The notes under the pieces are model-generated. The model saw nothing but the letters and a program-made list of their open reading frames with translations. It was not told where the DNA came from and did not search any database. Both the position numbers and the translations under genes were made by a program. Shown one piece after another: positions 1 through 11,224 of a stretch of DNA of 60,845 nucleotides. Source of the DNA: Halorubrum sp. Hd13 (GTDB lineage: Archaea; Halobacteriota; Halobacteria; Halobacteriales; Haloferacaceae). Position 1 is the first letter of the stretch, and each line of letters begins with the position of its first letter. The DNA lies in assembly GCF_002252755.1 (NCBI RefSeq), contig NZ_NHOY01000092.1:1-60845 (forward strand), read 5' to 3'.

Positions 1-2
1 TG

Positions 3-124
3 GGCAGGCGGCGAACCGCGGTTCCCAGAGGATCGCTCACTCCAGTACTTCCCGGTACGCTGGTGGGCTTAACTTCCGTGTTCGGAATGGGTACGGGTGT
101 TCCCCCACCGCTCTGGCCGCCTTT
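3..124 (-). rRNA. rrf: 5S ribosomal RNA
   Basis: Large-subunit 5S rRNA, last gene of the rRNA operon. Read on the minus strand it starts AAAGGCGGCCAGAGCGG and ends near CCGCGGTTCGCCGCC, so the two ends pair as the 5S terminal helix. The conserved segment GAACACCCGTACCC lies inside. About 120 bases, the normal size. The exact 5' end is set by cleavage after the tRNA-like element just upstream. Ends are accurate to a few bases. Confidence 0.93.
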
Positions 125-126
125 AT

Positions 127-179
127 GCCGACGCTCGGATTCGAACCGAGCCTCTCCGCTGAGAGACGCCTGTGTCGGT
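127..179 (-). other. tRNA-like processing element in the 23S-5S spacer
   Basis: On the minus strand a CCGAC/GTCGG acceptor-like stem (174-178 with 128-132) encloses a small hairpin (CTCTC/GAGAG) and a perfect T-arm (CTCGG-TTCGAAT-CCGAG, 134-150). It ends only a few bases before 5S. There is no anticodon arm, so it is not a functional tRNA. Established knowledge: in Haloferax volcanii tRNase Z matures the 5S 5' end by recognising a tRNA-like fold in the spacer. This element fits that role here, by inference. Confidence 0.75.
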
Positions 180-200
180 GGTTCCGATCTCGCGATCGGC

Positions 201-248
201 CGACCGTGTATACGTGCGATCCAGTTACCGCCTGAACTCATGCGAGTG
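201..248 (-). other. 23S processing stem, 3' strand
   Basis: Complementary to 3266-3314 upstream of 23S. A block of more than 20 bases ending near 223 pairs exactly, an unpaired/bulged segment of about 7 bases follows, then GAGTTCAG pairs again. This matches the bulge-helix-bulge organisation used by the archaeal splicing endonuclease to excise pre-23S rRNA, although the central 4-base helix is imperfect here. Confidence 0.7.
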
Positions 249-255
249 TGGTGTC

Positions 256-3180
<2,925 letters not shown>

Positions 3181-3265
3181 GTTGTTGGACGGTTCCGAAA
3201 GGAACCTCCAACGGTGTCAAGTGACATAGTGTCACCCGACTGTATATGGTTCACTGACGTTCCAC

Positions 3266-3314
3266 GAACTCGTATGAGTTCAGTGGACGTCTGGATCGCA
3301 CGTATACACGGTCG
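3266..3314 (-). other. 23S processing stem, 5' strand
   Basis: Partner of 201-248. Together they bracket 23S and would fold it into a long stem-loop whose bulged region is the cleavage site. The pairing continues past the bulge through GAGTTCAG. The rest of the spacer, 3181-3445, has no gene. Confidence 0.7.
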
Positions 3315-3445
3315 TCATCGAATCTCCCTGGCGGGGAGTTCGTCGAACCCTTCCCATCCGCGGTTTCCCGGGATGGTGCATCGGTCGTCGTAACCCAACG
3401 GAATCGCGTCTCCCACTTAAGGGGACGGATTCACGCTGGGGGACA

Positions 3446-3517
3446 TGGACTCACTGGGATTCGAACCCAGGGCATCCTCCTTGCAAGGGAGGCACTCTAC
3501 CGCTGAGCTATGAGCCC
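3446..3517 (-). tRNA. tRNA-Ala (anticodon TGC) in the 16S-23S spacer
   Basis: Complete cloverleaf on the minus strand: acceptor stem GGGCTCA/TGAGTCC with discriminator A, anticodon loop CTTGCAA giving TGC, T-arm CTGGG-TTCGAAT-CCCAG. CCA is not encoded. A single tRNA-Ala(UGC) between 16S and 23S is standard for haloarchaea; it is co-transcribed with the rRNAs and released by RNase P and tRNase Z. Confidence 0.96.
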
Positions 3518-3550
3518 ACCTTCCCGTGTGGGAAGGCTCTGCGCTTGTGG

Positions 3551-3586
3551 TGTGTGAACCGTGGTAGTTCGTCGGTGTCCAGATCG
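3551..3586 (-). other. 16S processing stem, 3' strand (bulge-helix-bulge)
   Basis: Complementary to 5258-5294 upstream of 16S. The pairing runs CCGTGGTAGTT with AACTACCACGG, then a 3-base bulge, a 4-base helix (CACC/GGTG), a second 3-base bulge on the other strand, and again TCCAGATCG with CGATCTGGA. This is the consensus archaeal bulge-helix-bulge motif cut by the tRNA splicing endonuclease. Confidence 0.85.
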
Positions 3587-3679
3587 GTGTCTGAACGGAC
3601 ACGTGACCATGCATGAGTAGTGACCGTCTTGAGAGACGGTCGAAAGGTGAGCTCGCCCAGAGGGCGAGTCTCGGGTCTG

Positions 3680-5149
<1,470 letters not shown>

Positions 5150-5257
5150 GTATAACCTCCGAACCTGGTTCCCGGCTCGGAGGGGGTGTTGGCGGGTTTT
5201 GACTCTCGGTGAGTCAAAACACCATTGCATGGTCTATGTGGTGTCCGGGTCAGCCAG

Positions 5258-5294
5258 CGATCTGGATGACACCGAACTACCACGGCTCACATCA
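5258..5294 (-). other. 16S processing stem, 5' strand (bulge-helix-bulge)
   Basis: Upstream partner of 3551-3586, about 110 bases before the mature 16S 5' end. Both 3-base bulges and the 4-base central helix of a bulge-helix-bulge are present. Confidence 0.85.
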
Positions 5295-5416
5295 GATTTC
5301 CTCTTACGCCGGAGCGCAGGGGGCGAAATCCTCATATCGGTGAGTCGGTCGAACCGACTCTGCGAAACCGGGCCGAATTGAACGGCCCGAATCCGCGGTG
5401 CGTTCTTTGCGTTTCA

Positions 5417-5450
5417 ACCGAACGGGCTTATACACTTAAGCACGTCGGAA
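5417..5450 (-). promoter_or_regulatory. rRNA promoter P2 (proximal)
   Basis: On the minus strand TTCCGACGTGCTTAAGTG followed by TATAAGCCC, about 270 bases upstream of 16S. It has the same architecture as P1 at 5519-5546: a TTC(C)GACG upstream box, TTAAGT TATA/BRE-like core, AAGCC downstream. Haloarchaeal rrn operons typically have several such tandem promoters. Confidence 0.65.
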
Positions 5451-5518
5451 CGCTTTGACCGGCCGCGGTGCGGCCGGCCGTTGTCCCCCACGCCGGGGGA
5501 CCTTCGCATTCAACACGA

Positions 5519-5546
5519 ACCCCGGCTTGTACTTAACCCCGTCGAA
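5519..5546 (-). promoter_or_regulatory. rRNA promoter P1 (distal)
   Basis: On the minus strand TTCGACGGGGTTAAGTACAA, very close to the haloarchaeal rRNA promoter signature (TTCGACG followed by a TTAAGTA-type TATA element). It sits about 100 bases upstream of P2; the intervening DNA has GC-rich inverted repeats (around 5458-5500). I see no gene in 5150-6079; the part after 5550 is intergenic DNA ahead of tbp. Confidence 0.7.
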
Positions 5547-6029
5547 CCATCGCCGCCACGTCATGCGGTTTCATTGAGAGAGGTTGCCACGACGGATCGC
5601 GAACTGAAGACATCCGGAGCCCGTCGAGGAGAGGTGGTTCGGTCGAACCGCAGGAACTGATTTGCGAGAAAGTGTTTTTTTTCTGTCACTGACTGAAGCG
5701 AGGCCGCGGGGGAGATTCAGCGACGGATCCCGTTGAGGTCGCTTCGCGAGCGTGGGGTTCGAGACGCCGTTTCGACCACGGATGAACGAGCGCTCCGACC
5801 GGGAAAAAGTAAAGTGAACTTCGACGGCGATAGTCCGCTCTCGGTGGAGAGATACTGCTCGTCTCGAACTGATTGCTAGTCACGTGCGTGCGCGAACAAC
5901 GAAAGGAGTAGTAACACAGCAGCACAGTAGCAGTAACACGCAACTGTAATCGTCAGGACAGGGTTGAACCGCCCGGGCCCCGCGGATAAAAAGGAAAGTA
6001 GTGAGGAACACACCGCGAGCGAGCGGTTG

Positions 6030-6053
6030 TTTATACCACGGGCGTTTATAAGG
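6030..6053 (+). promoter_or_regulatory. tbp promoter (two TATA-like boxes)
   Basis: TTTATACC (6030-6037) and TTTATAAGG (6044-6052) precede the tbp start codon at 6080. The second is 27 bases from the ATG, so it would give a leaderless transcript. A third AT-rich run, CATATAAAAG (6064-6073), directly abuts the gene. TBP binds such boxes, so self-control is possible (inference). Confidence 0.6.
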
Positions 6054-6079
6054 GAGGGGGACGCATATAAAAGCGAACG

Positions 6080-6640
6080 ATGACGAACCCTGCTGATTCG
6101 ATCGAGATCCAGAACGTCGTTGCATCGACCGGTATCGGCCAAGAGCTCGACTTGGAAGCGCTCGCAGAGGACCTCCCGGGCGCCGATTTTAACCCGGACA
6201 ACTTCCCCGGCCTCGTCTACCGGACTCAAGAGCCGAAGGCGGCCGCACTCATTTTCCGGTCGGGGAAGATAGTGTGCACGGGCGCAAAGAGCATCGATGA
6301 CGTCCACGAAGCGCTCGGGATCATCTTCGAGAAGCTTCGCGGACTCCAGATCCCCGTTGAAGAGGATCCCGAAATAACGGTGCAGAACATCGTGTCAAGC
6401 GCCGACCTCGGTCACAACCTCAATCTCAACGCGCTGGCGATTGGGCTCGGCCTAGAGGACGTCGAGTACGAGCCGGAGCAGTTCCCTGGACTCGTCTATC
6501 GGATGGACGAGCCGGAAGTAGTCATCCTGTTGTTCGGCAGCGGGAAGATCGTCATCACCGGTGGGAAGCGAACAGACGACGCCGAGGAGGCCGTCGAGGA
6601 GATCGTCGAACGGATCGAGGGACTCGGCCTCCTCGGCTAA
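6080..6640 (+). CDS. tbp: TATA-box-binding protein (TBP)
   Basis: General transcription factor that binds the TATA box and, with TFB, recruits RNA polymerase. At 186 residues it has the normal archaeal size. It consists of two imperfect direct repeats (about residues 7-92 and 98-183), each with a FPGLVYR motif (near 42 and 137), a saddle-strand motif FxSGKIVxTG (FRSGKIVCTG, FGSGKIVITG) and a basic/acidic helix afterwards. The protein is very acidic, as usual in halophiles. The ATG at 6080 is chosen because of the TATA box 27 bases upstream and the conserved N-terminus. Haloarchaea usually carry several tbp copies; which paralog this is cannot be told here. It is transcribed towards orc1 (convergent, 100 bases apart). 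Confidence 0.97.
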   Translation: MTNPADSIEIQNVVASTGIGQELDLEALAEDLPGADFNPDNFPGLVYRTQEPKAAALIFRSGKIVCTGAKSIDDVHEALGIIFEKLRGLQIPVEEDPEITVQNIVSSADLGHNLNLNALAIGLGLEDVEYEPEQFPGLVYRMDEPEVVILLFGSGKIVITGGKRTDDAEEAVEEIVERIEGLGLLG

Positions 6641-6740
6641 ACGCTCGCTCGATCGGATCGGCTCGATCACGTCCAGACGATACGGCTCGATCACGCTCAA
6701 ACGGCGAACGGAGGGCGGTAAGTCGTCGGATCCGCGGTGG

Positions 6741-7943
6741 TTACGCCGCGCTATCCTCTGTCAGTACCTCCTTGACGACGCTCGGATCCTCCAACAGTTG
6801 GTGTTTCGTGTAACTGCCCTCCGCGCTCCCGCCGCTGTGTTTCGACTGTTCGATGATGTCGAGGAACGCGTGTTCCTTGAGGAGGTCGCGGACGCGGCGG
6901 AGCGAGAGGCTGTCCGACCCCTCCTGCCGGCAGATGTTCTCGTAGATCTCGTACACGCGACTAGTTCGGAAGCCGTCCTGTCGCCCGTTCGAGAGAGACA
7001 GCAGCGCGAGCGCTTGGAGGACGTACCGGGAGTGCGGCGTCGATCCGCGTATGAGCTCGCGGAAGCGATCCGTTTCCGCGCGCTGGCGCGCCTGCGTGAC
7101 GAACTCCTCGCGAACGGTGGGTTCGTCGTTCCCCTGTGCGATCTCGCCGGCGTATCTGAGGATGTCGATGGCCTTCCGTGCGTCTCCGTGCTCCCGTGCC
7201 GCGAGCGCAGCGGCGCGCGGAATGGTGGACGGATCCAGGACGTCGTCGTGGAAGGCGTCCGCCCGGGCTTGCATGATCTCTCGGAGTTGGTTCGCGTCGT
7301 ACGGCGGAAACACGAACTCGCGTTCACAGAGGCTGGATTTGACTCGCTCGTCCATCCGGTCTTTGTACTGGATCTTGTTGCTGATCCCGACGACGCCGAG
7401 CTTGCAGTCGGTGATCTTCCCGGCCTCGCCCGCTCGGGAGAGCTGCATCAGGATCGCGTCGTCGTCGAGCTTGTCGATCTCGTCGAGGATGATGAGCACG
7501 ACGTCGTATCGCTGGTCGAGGATGCGCCAGAGTCGCTTGTAGTAGGTCGACGTCGAGAGCCCCTTGTCGGGGACGTTGATCCCGGTCGCGTCGGGGTCGT
7601 TCACACCGTCGGCGATCGTCTGCACGGCCTGCGTCTCGGTCGTGTCCTGCGCGCAGTCGACGTACGCGAAGGTAGCGTTGACGCCCTCCTCGCCGGCGGT
7701 CGAAACGAGTCGCTTCGAGACGTACTTCGCGCAGAGAGACTTCCCCGTCCCCGTTTTCCCGTAAATGAGTACGTTGCTCGGGCTCTGGCCGAAGATGGCC
7801 GGATTGACAGCGTTCGCGAGATCGGCGATCTCGTCGTCCCGGCCGACGATACGACCCTCTCCGGGGAGATGACTGATCTCGAGGAGCTCCTTATTCGCGA
7901 ATATCGGGTCCTCCCGAGTGAAGAGGTCGTCCGCTGCGTCCAT
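6741..7943 (-). CDS. orc1: Orc1/Cdc6 family replication initiator
   Basis: Origin-recognition AAA+ ATPase that binds origin recognition boxes and loads the MCM helicase. 400 residues, normal length. Walker A GKTGTGKS at about 62-69, Walker B LDEID at 153-157, sensor-1 region GVVGISN near 187, and a C-terminal winged helix (about 300-400). The frame stays open upstream of the ATG at 7943, but that extension would translate two origin boxes and is not protein-like; MDAADDLF is the typical family start. The nearest box begins only 8 bases upstream of the start codon, so the initiator probably represses its own promoter when bound there (inference). Haloarchaea encode many Orc paralogs, each generally paired with its own origin; the numbering of this one is unknown. 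Confidence 0.96.
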   Translation of the reverse strand: MDAADDLFTREDPIFANKELLEISHLPGEGRIVGRDDEIADLANAVNPAIFGQSPSNVLIYGKTGTGKSLCAKYVSKRLVSTAGEEGVNATFAYVDCAQDTTETQAVQTIADGVNDPDATGINVPDKGLSTSTYYKRLWRILDQRYDVVLIILDEIDKLDDDAILMQLSRAGEAGKITDCKLGVVGISNKIQYKDRMDERVKSSLCEREFVFPPYDANQLREIMQARADAFHDDVLDPSTIPRAAALAAREHGDARKAIDILRYAGEIAQGNDEPTVREEFVTQARQRAETDRFRELIRGSTPHSRYVLQALALLSLSNGRQDGFRTSRVYEIYENICRQEGSDSLSLRRVRDLLKEHAFLDIIEQSKHSGGSAEGSYTKHQLLEDPSVVKEVLTEDSAA

Positions 7944-7950
7944 GGGATCG

Positions 7951-7974
7951 ACACCGGGTTTCCGGTGAAATGCG
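7951..7974 (+). promoter_or_regulatory. Origin recognition box 1
   Basis: ACACCGGGTTTCCGGTGAAA plus TGCG. Differs from box 2 at a single base over 24. It lies 8 bases upstream of the orc1 start codon, over the expected promoter. Confidence 0.75.
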
Positions 7975-8016
7975 TTCCGCTTCGAGCGTGAGGCGAGAGG
8001 AGATCCATTGAGACAC

Positions 8017-8040
8017 ACACCGTGTTTCCGGTGAAATGCG
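8017..8040 (+). promoter_or_regulatory. Origin recognition box 2
   Basis: ACACCGTGTTTCCGGTGAAA plus TGCG, the same orientation as box 1 and 66 bases away from it. Confidence 0.75.
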
Positions 8041-8130
8041 GTAGGTGGGGTGGTGGTGTTGGGTGGGCGGGGAGCGGGGCGGTAACAGAGTGGGGGCAGC
8101 ACGGTCGAAGGGGCTACCGCGGCGCTCGAA

Positions 8131-8150
8131 TTCACCGGAAACGCGGTGTT
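8131..8150 (-). promoter_or_regulatory. Origin recognition box 3 (inverted)
   Basis: Read on the minus strand it is AACACCGCGTTTCCGGTGAA, matching boxes 1 and 2 except for the variable base after ACACCG. Confidence 0.72.
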
Positions 8151-8370
8151 CGATTTCTAACTCCCAGTGGCCGGAGACGAGCGGCTGGCCTTCGACGATA
8201 ACGAGGGTATTCGACGATAGGACGCCGTTCGAGCCGACTGAGGTTTTGATGCCGAACTGGTTGCATTTCCGATGAAAGTCTCTCTACGATCGAGAGAATT
8301 CTCTCTACGATTGCTGCCAGTGGACTGTACTCAAAACGAGTTTATAATTCTTTATGGAAGTCGGTGGGTC

Positions 8371-8425
8371 TTTTTTCGAGCGAGGGATCGCTTTTCCGAG
8401 CGAGGGATCGCTTTTCCGAGCAGGG
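8371..8425. repeat. Three 20-base direct repeats inside the origin region
   Basis: Unit CGAGCGAGGGATCGCTTTTC at 8377-8396 and 8397-8416, followed by a truncated third copy; a T-rich run precedes the first. It sits next to the AT-rich stretch with TTTATAATTCTTTATG. Could bind a second initiator or simply be a minisatellite. Confidence 0.7.
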
Positions 8426-8493
8426 GTGGCAGAGGCTGGGAGTTGGGAGGACGGATCCGGACCCGCTCCGCCCCCACCCGCCAAGCCACCGTG

Positions 8494-8513
8494 TTTCACC
8501 GGAAACCCGGTGT
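8494..8513 (-). promoter_or_regulatory. Origin recognition box 4 (inverted)
   Basis: On the minus strand ACACCGGGTTTCCGGTGAAA, identical to box 1 over 20 bases, in opposite orientation. Confidence 0.75.
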
Positions 8514-8709
8514 GTCACTCCCTTCCTCGACGTGGTACCTCCGACTCGACCGAACCCACCAGTCGTCGATGTGACAACGCTCCCGAGACCGCGTCGTCGC
8601 GAACTCCTTCGAGTCCTCGTCGGTGAAGTCGAGAGGGCCGAGGGCTCGGCGACCAGAAGGATCAACGACTAGAGCGCCCAGCAGTCAGAGCGCTCAGCGA
8701 TCAGAACGC

Positions 8710-9816
8710 TCAACGGTCGGAGGAATCGGCGCCGTCCGCCCCTGCCGGCCCGGAAGCCCGAGTACCGAGGTCGGGGTGAAGCAGCGCGAGGTCGGGATCC
8801 ATCCCACCGAGCGTCGAGACCTCATAGGCGATGCGGTACGACTGGGTGAGAACCTGCACCGGCAACAGAAGCACGAGCAGGAGCGCAGACCCGGCGAGCA
8901 CCGCGAGCGCGATTGCCGCCGCCCCGGCTGTGGTTCCAACCAGCGCGCCAAGTCCACCGAGAGCGACGGCCACGAGGAGGAGCACGAGGCCGGCGACCGT
9001 GGCCACGAGCGCGAAGGCGAACACGGCCGCGATCCCCGCGACGACCGAAAGCCCCAGCGAGACGACGAAGTGGACGAGAAGATAGACCACCAGTTCCGTC
9101 CACTCGGCGCGCAGCGTTGTCCAGAACCGACTCCATCCCCCGAGAACCCCGGTCTCCTCGACGATCATGGTCGGCACGACGAACTCGTAGGTGAAGCGAA
9201 GCGCGAGTACGGCGACTGCGACGAACGCGGCGCCGAGAACTCCCAGAACGACGGCCGTACCGACCGATAGCGACCCGAGCGTTCCGGCTACCGCGTCGAC
9301 CGGCTCCCACCCGATCGGAGCGTCCCCAGCGACCGTAACGAACGCCGCGAGCGCGACGGGCGCCGCCGCTGCGATGCTCAGCGTCGCGGTAAACAGAAAC
9401 AGCCCGATCGATTGGCGGAGCCGTGCGAGGAACGGCCGCCAGATCCGGACCTCGTTCGTGCGGATGGCGTCGTAGAAGACCAGCCGCAGTGACAGCGAGA
9501 CGACCGAGACCGCGACGATCAGCAGGCCGATTCCGACCGCGACGACTGCGAGCGTCCCCGGATCGATCGACCCTACGGACCGCTCGATAGTCGCGGGGTT
9601 CGGACCGACGCCGCCGACGCCCGAATCCATCCCCCGAGGCGGCGCCACGTCGGTGTCGGAGACGAATGAAACCGGAACGTTCGCGCTCGCGCCGCTTCCG
9701 CCCATCAAGAGTACGAGGAGGGCGAGTTTCGCCCAGCGAACCAGGCTGAACGGGAACAGGAACCGACGCGTGGCGTCGACCGCGTCGTCGAGGGCGGCGA
9801 CGGCGTGCCAACTCAT
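8710..9816 (-). CDS. Polytopic membrane protein (haloarchaeal conserved type)
   Basis: 368 residues with roughly seven hydrophobic helices. The N-terminal part resembles the start of a haloarchaeal family of unknown function that I associate from memory with DUF7544 (SWHAVAALDDAVDATRRF). An extracellular-looking loop of about 45 residues follows the first helix (near 45-90), and the second half is almost continuous Val/Ala/Leu-rich membrane segments. The C-terminus after YEVSTLGGMDPDLALLHPD is a short soluble tail. A TATA box (TTATATAAG, about 9839-9847) sits 25-30 bases upstream of the ATG, supporting this start and leaderless expression. No catalytic motif is visible. Monocistronic, on the far side of the putative origin from orc1. 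Function unknown. Confidence 0.85.
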   Translation of the reverse strand: MSWHAVAALDDAVDATRRFLFPFSLVRWAKLALLVLLMGGSGASANVPVSFVSDTDVAPPRGMDSGVGGVGPNPATIERSVGSIDPGTLAVVAVGIGLLIVAVSVVSLSLRLVFYDAIRTNEVRIWRPFLARLRQSIGLFLFTATLSIAAAAPVALAAFVTVAGDAPIGWEPVDAVAGTLGSLSVGTAVVLGVLGAAFVAVAVLALRFTYEFVVPTMIVEETGVLGGWSRFWTTLRAEWTELVVYLLVHFVVSLGLSVVAGIAAVFAFALVATVAGLVLLLVAVALGGLGALVGTTAGAAAIALAVLAGSALLLVLLLPVQVLTQSYRIAYEVSTLGGMDPDLALLHPDLGTRASGPAGADGADSSDR

Positions 9817-9961
9817 GGCCGACAGTTCTCACGGATCTCTTATATAACGTGTTGCGAACCCTCGCCGAAGTGCCGCCGAAGCCCGGCCGGAACGCATGCG
9901 GAACGCCGCCGAGGCGTCGCCGACCACAGCCCTTTACGCCGGACGGTCCGAGGCTCCGAGT

Positions 9962-10828
9962 ATGAAAGTCCGCGGCGAGCGAGAGTGCCAGGGGTGCGGC
10001 GCTCGGTGGTCGTACTACGAGACGGGAAGCGTCGAGTGCCCGGACTGCGGGAGCCTCCGAAGCGTCGGCGTCGACGACCGCACGGCCCACACTGACGCCC
10101 CCGCGTCCCTCGACCTCAGCCCACATAGTGCCCGGTTCGGAGACGCGAGCGGGACCCTGCCCGCGGAGGGGGTCGACGACCTCAAGTCGGATCTCCGCGA
10201 GTACGTCCGCAAGCGCGGGTTCGTTCGCGGCGGAGAGCTGCTCCCGCTCGACACCGTCTACCTCGCGGCCCGAGAGCTCCTGGAGGCGGTCGACTGCTAC
10301 GACCGGCTCCGCGATCCGACCGACGCTGGCCGCGAGTACCTCCTCGATCTGCTGGCCGGAGCCGACGACGGCGACCGCCCCGCGACGGCGGACGTCCCCG
10401 AGCGACTGCGCGAGGCACGCGGGATGGCGGCGGCTCGCGCGGTCGACGAGTACCGGAGCGACCTCCTCGCGTTCCTCGACGAACTCGACGCCGATGGCGA
10501 AACGGACGACGCAGCCGTCGACGCCACCGAGGTCGAAACCGCCCCTGAGGTCGAAGCCGACTCCGAAATAATGAGCGACGAGGAAGCGCCCGCGCCGACG
10601 GTAACGGTCGCCGGCGACGACCCGCAGTCCCGGATCGCACCGGCCAGAGAGGTCCTCGGGCGCCTCCGCGACAGAGCGAAACGCGTCGAGGCGCTCAACG
10701 GCGACGTCCCCGCCGCGGACGCCGACGCGCTCGTCGACGCCGCCGACGCGCTCGGCGAGTACGTTCGGGTCGGGGACGCCGCGGCGCTCGAACGGGCTCG
10801 GTCGCAACTAGCCGACCGAGAGCCCTGA
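9962..10828 (+). CDS. Zinc-ribbon protein of unknown function
   Basis: 288 residues. An N-terminal zinc ribbon (CQGCGARW then CPDCG, about residues 9-30) is followed by a long acidic, mainly helical part. The middle (LLPLDTVYLAARELLEAVDC) and the C-terminal region (ILGRLRDRAKR-like helices) look like two helical domains separated by a disordered Asp/Glu/Thr-rich linker. An upstream ATG at 9896 gives a 22-residue extension that is not protein-like; CTTTACG about 30 bases before 9962 could be its TATA element. Conserved haloarchaeal family as far as I can recall (DUF7117-like). Role unknown; the ribbon suggests nucleic-acid or protein binding. Confidence 0.8.
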   Translation: MKVRGERECQGCGARWSYYETGSVECPDCGSLRSVGVDDRTAHTDAPASLDLSPHSARFGDASGTLPAEGVDDLKSDLREYVRKRGFVRGGELLPLDTVYLAARELLEAVDCYDRLRDPTDAGREYLLDLLAGADDGDRPATADVPERLREARGMAAARAVDEYRSDLLAFLDELDADGETDDAAVDATEVETAPEVEADSEIMSDEEAPAPTVTVAGDDPQSRIAPAREVLGRLRDRAKRVEALNGDVPAADADALVDAADALGEYVRVGDAAALERARSQLADREP

Positions 10829-10906
10829 CGCGCCGAACAGAGAGATCCGACGCGCCGAACAGAGAGACCCGACACGCCGAACAGAGAGACCCGACACGCC
10901 GAACAC
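10827..10906. repeat. 22-base tandem repeat, 3.6 copies
   Basis: Unit GACGCGCCGAACAGAGAGAY plus CC, starting within the stop codon of the preceding zinc-ribbon gene. Copies differ by one or two bases (GACGCG/GACACG). Confidence 0.9.
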
Positions 10907-10968
10907 GTCGAAATCACGCGTGATACTCGCGGGGGCACATTCAACCGCCGCCCCATCGACTGCCGCTT

Positions 10969-11196
10969 ATGACGCGGTTCGACGTCCACGACCACCGCCA
11001 CGCGCTGAAACAGCTCAAGGACACGGGATCGACGCGACTCTGGAAGAATCGAAAGGACGTCCCGTGCCCGGTCTGTGACGCCCCGTTCGACCGACTGTTC
11101 ACGACGCGGGAGATCGGAACGACATTCCCCGAGAACGACGGCGCTCGATTCTGTCTGCTCCGCGACGACCACGCGATCCACCTCTTCCGGCACTGA
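10969..11196 (+). CDS. Small zinc-finger-like protein
   Basis: 75 residues. A CPVCDAPF motif (about 33-40) gives one Cys pair; a distal Cys (RFCLLRDDHAIHLF) and the last His residues could complete a zinc site. Rich in His/Asp/Arg. The pattern CPVCxxPF ... FCLLRDD recurs in haloarchaeal small CxxC proteins (DUF7385-like, from memory). The ATG at 10969 is the only plausible start. Function unknown; such proteins may bind metal, RNA or other proteins. Confidence 0.75.
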   Translation: MTRFDVHDHRHALKQLKDTGSTRLWKNRKDVPCPVCDAPFDRLFTTREIGTTFPENDGARFCLLRDDHAIHLFRH

Positions 11197-11224
11197 GCCC
11201 TCCGTCTCTCCCGGTACCGGCCCC

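Larger units (their letters stand above)
7944..8520. other. Putative replication origin (oriC) beside orc1
   Basis: Gene-free region upstream of an orc1 gene with four near-identical origin recognition boxes: two in one orientation (7951, 8017) and two inverted (8131, 8494). Between the inverted pair lies an AT-rich stretch (about 8261-8365) that could be the unwinding element, and three 20-base direct repeats (8377-8425). Box arrays flanking an AT-rich element beside orc1/cdc6 define known haloarchaeal origins. The ORFs that cross this region have no protein-like composition. The remaining DNA, 8521-8709, holds nothing I recognise. Confidence 0.78.

Noticed and set aside
127-179. Possible tRNA gene in the 23S-5S spacer
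   Set aside because: T-arm and acceptor-like stem exist but no anticodon arm; treated as a processing element.
6561-7991. 476-codon plus-strand ORF opposite orc1
   Set aside because: Antisense frame of the high-GC orc1 gene; composition follows orc1 codon positions and no family is recognisable.
8045-8275. 76-codon ORF in the origin region
   Set aside because: Low-complexity translation of origin boxes and GC-rich DNA; no start signal.
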